Shown here: piece by piece, positions 5,148 to 7,621 of the stretch
Layout of the letters: each line of letters starts with the position of its first letter
Position numbering within the stretch: position 1 is the stretch's first letter
From: Defluviitaleaceae bacterium
GTDB taxonomy: Bacteria; Bacillota; Clostridia; Lachnospirales; UBA5962
DNA: 7,621 nucleotides
Assembly (NCBI GenBank): GCA_009787435.1
Contig: WRFW01000155.1
Span: 1-7,621 of the forward strand
Reading direction: 5' to 3'
Notes under the pieces: model-generated
What the model saw: only the letters and a program-made list of their open reading frames with translations
Told to the model about the DNA's origin: nothing
The model's database searches: none
Program-made: the position numbers and the translations under genes

Positions 5148-6509
5148 ATGAGTTCTACATATAAAAAATTAGAAAATAGTCAAATAAAATTAACATTTAA
5201 AATTGAGCCAGATATCTTTTCAAACGCCTTAGATGAAGTTTATCAAAGGCAAAAAGGTAGAATAAATATGCAAGGCTTTAGAAAAGGGAAAGTGCCTAGA
5301 AAAGTTATTGAAGCTACTTTCGGCTCTGGCTATTTTTATGAAGATGCTATAAATCATGTGCTAGGTAAAGAATATGAAAAAGCAACAACCGAAGCAAATC
5401 TTTGGCCAGTTTCCCAGGCTGAATTTGAAATAGTAGAAGTAACCGAGAAAGACGGGGCAACTCTAACGGCAACATTTACAGTTAGACCCGATTTTGACCT
5501 TAAAAAAGAAGATTATGCACAATTAGAATACCCAAGGCTTCCTGAAAGTATCGTAACGGATGAAGATTTAGAAAAAACTTTAGAAGAAATAAGAAAGCAA
5601 AATTCAAGGCTTGTGCCAGTTGAAGATAGAGCAGCAAAGCAAGATGACGTTGTAACGATTAATTTTGAAGGCTTTATTGATGGGGAAGCTTTCGAGGGCG
5701 GCAAATCTGATGGCTATCGCTTAAAATTAGGCTCTAAGCAATTTATAGACAATTTTGAAGAGCAGCTAATCGGTAAAAATATCGGTGATAATGTTGAAGT
5801 GCACGTAACTTTCCCAGAAAAATACCCGCAAGAAAATTTATCTGGAAAAGCAGCTATTTTTAATGTTAAAATGTTAGAAATAAATGAAACTGTGCTTCCA
5901 GAATTAGATGATGATTTTGCAGAAGAAATTAGCGAGTTTGATACTTTAGAAGAATATACAAAAGATGTTAGAGCTAAATTAGAAGTTCAGCGTGAACAAA
6001 TGAGAGCTTCAAGTGAAGAAAGAAGAATGTTAGACGCTTTAGCTAGAAAGATTCCTTTTGATTTGCCAGAAGTGATGATTGAAAACCAAGTAAACAATAT
6101 GATTCAAGATTTTTCTAATAGGCTTAGACAGTCTGGAATGAGTATGGAAGCTTATCTTACCCAAGTTGGGCAAACTATAGAAAATCTTCGCAAAGCTTAT
6201 AGGAAGACTGCAGAGCTTCAAATCCGTGCTAGAGTTATTTTAGAAAAAATAGCAGAAGTAGAAAATTTTGAAGTTACTGAAGCAGAGATTACAGCTGAAG
6301 TTCACAATATTTCAGAAATGTATAACACGCCTTATGAAAATTTAATGGCAACTATGAGAGATTCAGACAAAAGAGGTTTAATATTAGATATTAAATCAAA
6401 AAAAGCTATGGACTTATTAGTTTCTAACTCAAGAGCTTCAAAAGATGTTGTTGAAGTTACCGAAGAAGAGCAAGAAGAAATAGACGCTAATAACATAGTA
6501 AAATCTTAA
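5148..6509 (+). CDS. tig: Trigger factor, ribosome-associated chaperone and peptidyl-prolyl isomerase
   Basis: Trigger factor binds the ribosome near the peptide exit and shelters nascent chains. At 453 residues it has the normal length and all three parts. The N-terminal ribosome-binding domain carries the signature GFRKGKVP (43-50). The FKBP-type PPIase domain spans about 165-245, with VVTINFEGFIDGEAFEGG (168-185) and FPEKYPQENLSGKAAIFNV (222-240). A helical C-terminal chaperone domain covers about 255-430, and the tail is acidic (EVTEEEQEEID). A perfect AGGAGG (5136-5141) lies 6 nt before ATG 5148, the best ribosome site in the window, consistent with abundant expression. It is 13 nt upstream of clpP, the usual Bacillota arrangement in which folding and degradation genes sit together. 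It may have its own promoter after the hydrolase gene. Confidence 0.97.
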   Translation: MSSTYKKLENSQIKLTFKIEPDIFSNALDEVYQRQKGRINMQGFRKGKVPRKVIEATFGSGYFYEDAINHVLGKEYEKATTEANLWPVSQAEFEIVEVTEKDGATLTATFTVRPDFDLKKEDYAQLEYPRLPESIVTDEDLEKTLEEIRKQNSRLVPVEDRAAKQDDVVTINFEGFIDGEAFEGGKSDGYRLKLGSKQFIDNFEEQLIGKNIGDNVEVHVTFPEKYPQENLSGKAAIFNVKMLEINETVLPELDDDFAEEISEFDTLEEYTKDVRAKLEVQREQMRASSEERRMLDALARKIPFDLPEVMIENQVNNMIQDFSNRLRQSGMSMEAYLTQVGQTIENLRKAYRKTAELQIRARVILEKIAEVENFEVTEAEITAEVHNISEMYNTPYENLMATMRDSDKRGLILDIKSKKAMDLLVSNSRASKDVVEVTEEEQEEIDANNIVKS

Positions 6510-6522
6510 GGGGGAATTAAAA

Positions 6523-7104
6523 ATGTTAGTACCTTATGTAATAGAGCAAACGAGCCGTGGTGAACGCTCATATGATATTTATTCAAGGCTTCTTAAAGAT
6601 AGAATAATATTTCTTTCACAAGATGTAAACGATACAACAGCAAGCTTAATAGTGGCCCAATTATTATTTTTAGATGCAGAAGACCCAGAAAAAGATATAA
6701 ATTTTTATATTAATAGCCCAGGCGGTTCTATAACTGCTGGCATGGCTATTTATGATACTATGAACCACGTTAAAGCAGATGTTAGCACAATTTGTGTTGG
6801 TATGGCGGCAAGCATGGGTGCATTTTTACTTTCGGGTGGTGCAAAGGGTAAGCGTTTTGCTTTGCCAAATAGTGAGATAATGATTCACCAACCACTCGGC
6901 GGTGCTCGTGGGCAAGCAACTGATATTAAAATTCAAGCTGAAAGAATTTTGAAAATGAAAGAAGATTTAAATAGAATTCTTTCTGAAAATACTGGTCAAC
7001 CGCTTGAAAGAATAGCACAAGACACCGAAAGAGACAATTTTATGACAGCCGACCAAGCAAAAGAATATGGTTTAATAGATGCTGTAGTTTCTAAAAAGGA
7101 GTAA
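6523..7104 (+). CDS. clpP: ATP-dependent Clp protease proteolytic subunit
   Basis: ClpP is the serine peptidase chamber (double heptamer in known members) that degrades proteins fed by ClpX or other Clp ATPases in the cytoplasm. The 193-residue length is normal. The oxyanion-region glycines are in NSPGGSITAG (64-73). The catalytic Ser97 is in GMAASMGA (93-100), His122 in MIHQPLGG (120-127), and Asp171 in DTERDNF (167-173), so the triad is complete. The N-terminus MLVPYVIEQTSRGERSYDIYSRLL (first 24 residues) is typical of this family and suggests only a short propeptide or none. An AAGGGGGA ribosome site overlapping the tig stop lies about 8 nt before ATG 6523. It is downstream of tig and one base before clpX, so the three genes are very likely cotranscribed. 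Confidence 0.98.
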   Translation: MLVPYVIEQTSRGERSYDIYSRLLKDRIIFLSQDVNDTTASLIVAQLLFLDAEDPEKDINFYINSPGGSITAGMAIYDTMNHVKADVSTICVGMAASMGAFLLSGGAKGKRFALPNSEIMIHQPLGGARGQATDIKIQAERILKMKEDLNRILSENTGQPLERIAQDTERDNFMTADQAKEYGLIDAVVSKKE

Positions 7105-7105
7105 T

Positions 7106-7621
7106 ATGTCTATAAAAAATAAAAAATCATCAAACATAAGATGTTCATTTTGCAATAAAGCTCAATCCGAAGTTGAAAGAATTATAGCAAGCCCAAATGA
7201 TGCATATATTTGCGATGAATGTGTAGAGCAATGTAGAGAAATTCTTTTTGATGGAGATGAACACACACTTTTTAGCAGTGTTAGCGGCAAACCTTTAGAT
7301 GAGTTTGAAATGCTAACCCCTAAAGAATTAGCCGCAAAGCTTGATGAATACGTTATCGGGCAAGATGAAGCTAAAAAAGCTTTGGCAGTTGCCGTTTATA
7401 ACCACTATAAAAGAATAAACGGTTTTAATTCAGAAATAGAAGTTCAAAAAACTAACATATTGCTAGCAGGGCCAACTGGTGTAGGCAAAACTTATATTGC
7501 CCAAACGTTAGCTAAAATGTTAAATGTGCCATTTGCTATAGCAGATGCAACAAGCTTAACAGAAGCAGGCTATGTAGGGGAAGATGTTGAAAATATTCTT
7601 CTTCGTCTCATTCAAGCGGCA
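7106..7621 (+). CDS. clpX: ATP-dependent Clp protease ATP-binding subunit ClpX (N-terminal part, cut by window end)
   Basis: ClpX is the AAA+ hexameric unfoldase that recognises tagged or specific proteins and threads them into ClpP. Only the first 172 codons are present; the reading frame is open to the last base. The N-terminal zinc-binding domain is shown by C13-x2-C16 and C36-x2-C39, which separates it from ClpA/ClpC-type partners. The AAA+ domain follows, with LDEYVIGQDEAKKALAVAVY (79-98) and Walker A GPTGVGKT (122-129), then ATSLTEAGYVGEDVENILLR (148-167), the typical ClpX segment after Walker A. ATG 7106 starts one base after the clpP stop codon, and its AAGGAG site lies within the last clpP codons, so translation is probably coupled. 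The missing part should hold Walker B, sensor motifs and the ClpP-binding loop. Confidence 0.97.
   Translation, partial: MSIKNKKSSNIRCSFCNKAQSEVERIIASPNDAYICDECVEQCREILFDGDEHTLFSSVSGKPLDEFEMLTPKELAAKLDEYVIGQDEAKKALAVAVYNHYKRINGFNSEIEVQKTNILLAGPTGVGKTYIAQTLAKMLNVPFAIADATSLTEAGYVGEDVENILLRLIQAA

Overview
The window looks like chromosomal DNA from an AT-rich Gram-positive bacterium, most likely a member of the Clostridia/Bacillota. The reasons are the low-GC sequence with many ATA, AGA and AAA codons, strong AGGAGG-type ribosome binding sites, a consensus sigma-A promoter, a dimeric (alpha2-type) glycyl-tRNA synthetase, and the order trigger factor - clpP - clpX. The species cannot be named from the sequence alone.

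Region 1 (1-386, minus strand) holds a small tRNA operon: tRNA-Cys(GCA), then initiator tRNA-fMet(CAT). It is driven by a near-perfect extended -10 promoter at 430-458 and ends in a long-stemmed terminator at about 71-154. Neither tRNA gene encodes its CCA end. Region 2 (387-784) is non-coding DNA between the divergent tRNA operon and the glycyl-tRNA synthetase gene. It carries two nearly identical tandem copies (61-nt core, 60/61 identical, 89 bp apart) of an element I do not recognise. Each copy can fold into two hairpins, and the second copy ends just upstream of the synthetase promoter. No T-box leader is visible.

Region 3 (785-2170) is glycyl-tRNA synthetase. Region 4 (2171-5075) begins with a perfect 16-bp interrupted inverted repeat, followed by three closely spaced genes on the plus strand. 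They encode a divergent PurC/SAICAR-synthetase-family ligase, a RimK-like ATP-grasp ligase, and a membrane-anchored class-A-beta-lactamase-fold serine hydrolase. The hydrolase has an extremely tyrosine-rich N-terminal segment and appears to lack the omega-loop glutamate. This trio is the least ordinary part of the window: two ATP-dependent carboxylate-amine ligase-type enzymes next to an extracytoplasmic penicillin-recognising-fold protein.

Region 5 (5148-7621) is the standard protein quality-control cluster: trigger factor (folding of nascent chains), ClpP (protease) and ClpX (ATPase unfoldase, cut off by the window edge). The clpP-clpX pair is separated by one base, so the two protease subunits are probably co-translated. 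From 2306 to 7621 every gene is on the plus strand with short gaps and no convincing terminator, so partial read-through from the ligase trio into tig-clpP-clpX is possible. A weak promoter candidate lies just before tig.
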